DNA from: Streptomyces sp. NBC_00690 | Lineage (GTDB): Bacteria > Actinomycetota > Actinomycetes > Streptomycetales > Streptomycetaceae | DNA: 64,000 nt | Reading direction: 5' to 3' | Assembly: GCF_036226685.1 (NCBI RefSeq) | Contig: NZ_CP109009.1 | Coordinates: forward strand, 6,227,501-6,291,500 | Part shown: positions 63,427 through 64,000 of the stretch, one piece after another | Numbering within the stretch: position 1 is the first letter of the stretch | How the letters are laid out: each line of letters begins with the position of its first letter | Notes under the pieces: model-generated | What the model saw: the letters and a program-made list of their open reading frames with translations, nothing else | Told to the model about the DNA's origin: nothing | The model's database searches: none | Translations under genes and position numbers: made by a program

Positions 63427-63956
63427 CCTTATCCGGAGCTGCTGCTCTTGCGCGATCTTGTCGGGATCGGGATCGGGATCGGGCTCCCGGCCTCGGGCGA
63501 TGCGGCTACTGGGCCGAGGCCATTGCCGAATCCGATTCACCGGGTGTTTTCGAGCCCCGCAGGATCGTGCTCGGAAATTTCGCGACCCCCTATGCTCCCC
63601 GAGCCATCCGATGGCTCTGTGTGCAGGCGGTCCGTATCGCGAACGGGTTGGATCCTGATCCCGATGTGCCGTGGTCGGCCGCGCTGCTGTGCGTCACGCC
63701 CGACCCTCATCTCTCCTTCGATCTCACAGACGCACCCACTGCCTTGCGCACATGGGTCAGAGATGAGCAAGGACGCCGAGCCGCCTTTGAGCGACTGCGG
63801 GCCGGGCTGCCGTTCACACTCGCCGTGACCGACTGGTCAGGCAGGTATGTCCTCGCGGTGTGGCCCGTGGCCATTCCCCTACGGGTCCATGCGCCCCACA
63901 CCCGGGTTGAGGCAGCCGATGGTTCGAACAGGCGCGGGACGGGCTCGCTGAGGTGA
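63423..63956 (+). CDS. uncharacterised protein with a TTA codon
   Basis: A 177-aa protein with no recognised domain. After a basic, repeat-encoded start (CRDRDRDRAPG) come a helical region (PRAIRWLCVQAVRIANGLDP), a strand-rich centre (AALLCVTPDPHLSFDLTDAP) and VTDWSGRYVLAVWPVAIPLRVHAP. GTG 63423 overlaps the previous gene by 4 bases, so translation is coupled. The third codon (63429-63431) is TTA, the bldA-dependent leucine codon. No signal peptide or membrane segment. Confidence 0.65.
   Translation: MTLSGAAALARSCRDRDRDRAPGLGRCGYWAEAIAESDSPGVFEPRRIVLGNFATPYAPRAIRWLCVQAVRIANGLDPDPDVPWSAALLCVTPDPHLSFDLTDAPTALRTWVRDEQGRRAAFERLRAGLPFTLAVTDWSGRYVLAVWPVAIPLRVHAPHTRVEAADGSNRRGTGSLR
63461..63484 (+). 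repeat. 6-bp tandem repeat in coding sequence
   Basis: TCGGGA three times followed by TCGGGC, encoding Arg-Asp units; changes of one unit preserve the frame. Confidence 0.85.
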
Positions 63957-64000
63957 CCGAAGTCGTACGCCAAGTCCTCTATGTGGCCGTGGTCGCCGGC
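63953..64000 (+). CDS. start of an unidentified gene, cut by window end
   Basis: GTG 63953 overlaps the preceding stop by 4 bases (GTGA) and opens MTEVVRQVLYVAVVAG, 16 codons to the window edge. The coupling suggests a third gene of the same operon; the hydrophobic end may begin a membrane segment. Too little remains to identify it. Confidence 0.5.
   Translation, partial: MTEVVRQVLYVAVVAG

Overview
The window is chromosomal DNA from a Streptomyces or very close relative. The evidence is the high G+C content with strong third-position bias, many GTG starts, the developmental sigma factor gene whiG, four tandem type I signal peptidase genes, and the core order rpsP-khpA-rimM-trmD-rplS ... whiG ... 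rpsB-tsf-pyrH-frr-cdsA-rlmN. Family names rest on motifs read from the translations; no database search was run. Comparisons with S. coelicolor, S. lividans or S. avermitilis are from memory.

Layout. (1) 1-10.3 kb: 3' part of proS, a small zincin-like protein, the translation/tRNA modification cluster (rpsP, khpA, rimM, trmD, rplS), four signal peptidases (sipWXYZ), a Nudix hydrolase and a DUF2469 protein. (2) 10.3-17 kb: YraN, the YifB/ComM ATPase, DprA (with a rare TTA codon), WhiG, a TetR regulator, and a membrane M23-like protein whose reading frame runs antisense through the whole tetR gene. (3) 17-23.5 kb: rpsB, tsf, pyrH, frr, cdsA, rlmN. (4) 23.6-27.6 kb: a TPP riboswitch followed by a thiamine-type ABC importer (thiBPQ). 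(5) 27.7-30.3 kb: a SnoaL-like protein and a two-gene ABC exporter, all on the minus strand.

(6) 30.5-59.6 kb is dominated by polyamine and GABA use. It holds a class III aminotransferase with an Lrp regulator, three aldehyde dehydrogenases, an orphan PotD-like binding protein, a complete second PotD-PotABC importer, an FAD-dependent amine oxidoreductase, GabT and a PucR regulator. Together these could import putrescine or spermidine, oxidise or transaminate it to aminobutyraldehyde, and pass it through GABA and succinic semialdehyde to succinate. Other genes sit among them: a DUF574 methyltransferase, a glycerophosphodiesterase, a probable aminodeoxyfutalosine deaminase, a DUF4190 protein, a NADAR protein, a GH18 chitinase with a DasR-type operator, a PAP2 phosphatase, a large FtsK/TraD-like membrane ATPase and an EamA transporter.

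(7) 59.6-64 kb begins after a classic intrinsic terminator and looks accessory. It contains a frameshifted RelE-type toxin-antitoxin remnant, an intact DUF6247-RelE-like pair on the other strand, a GNAT pseudogene, an XRE/TPR regulator, and a divergent translationally coupled set starting with a GHKL ATPase, whose second gene carries a TTA codon. The third gene of that set runs off the window.
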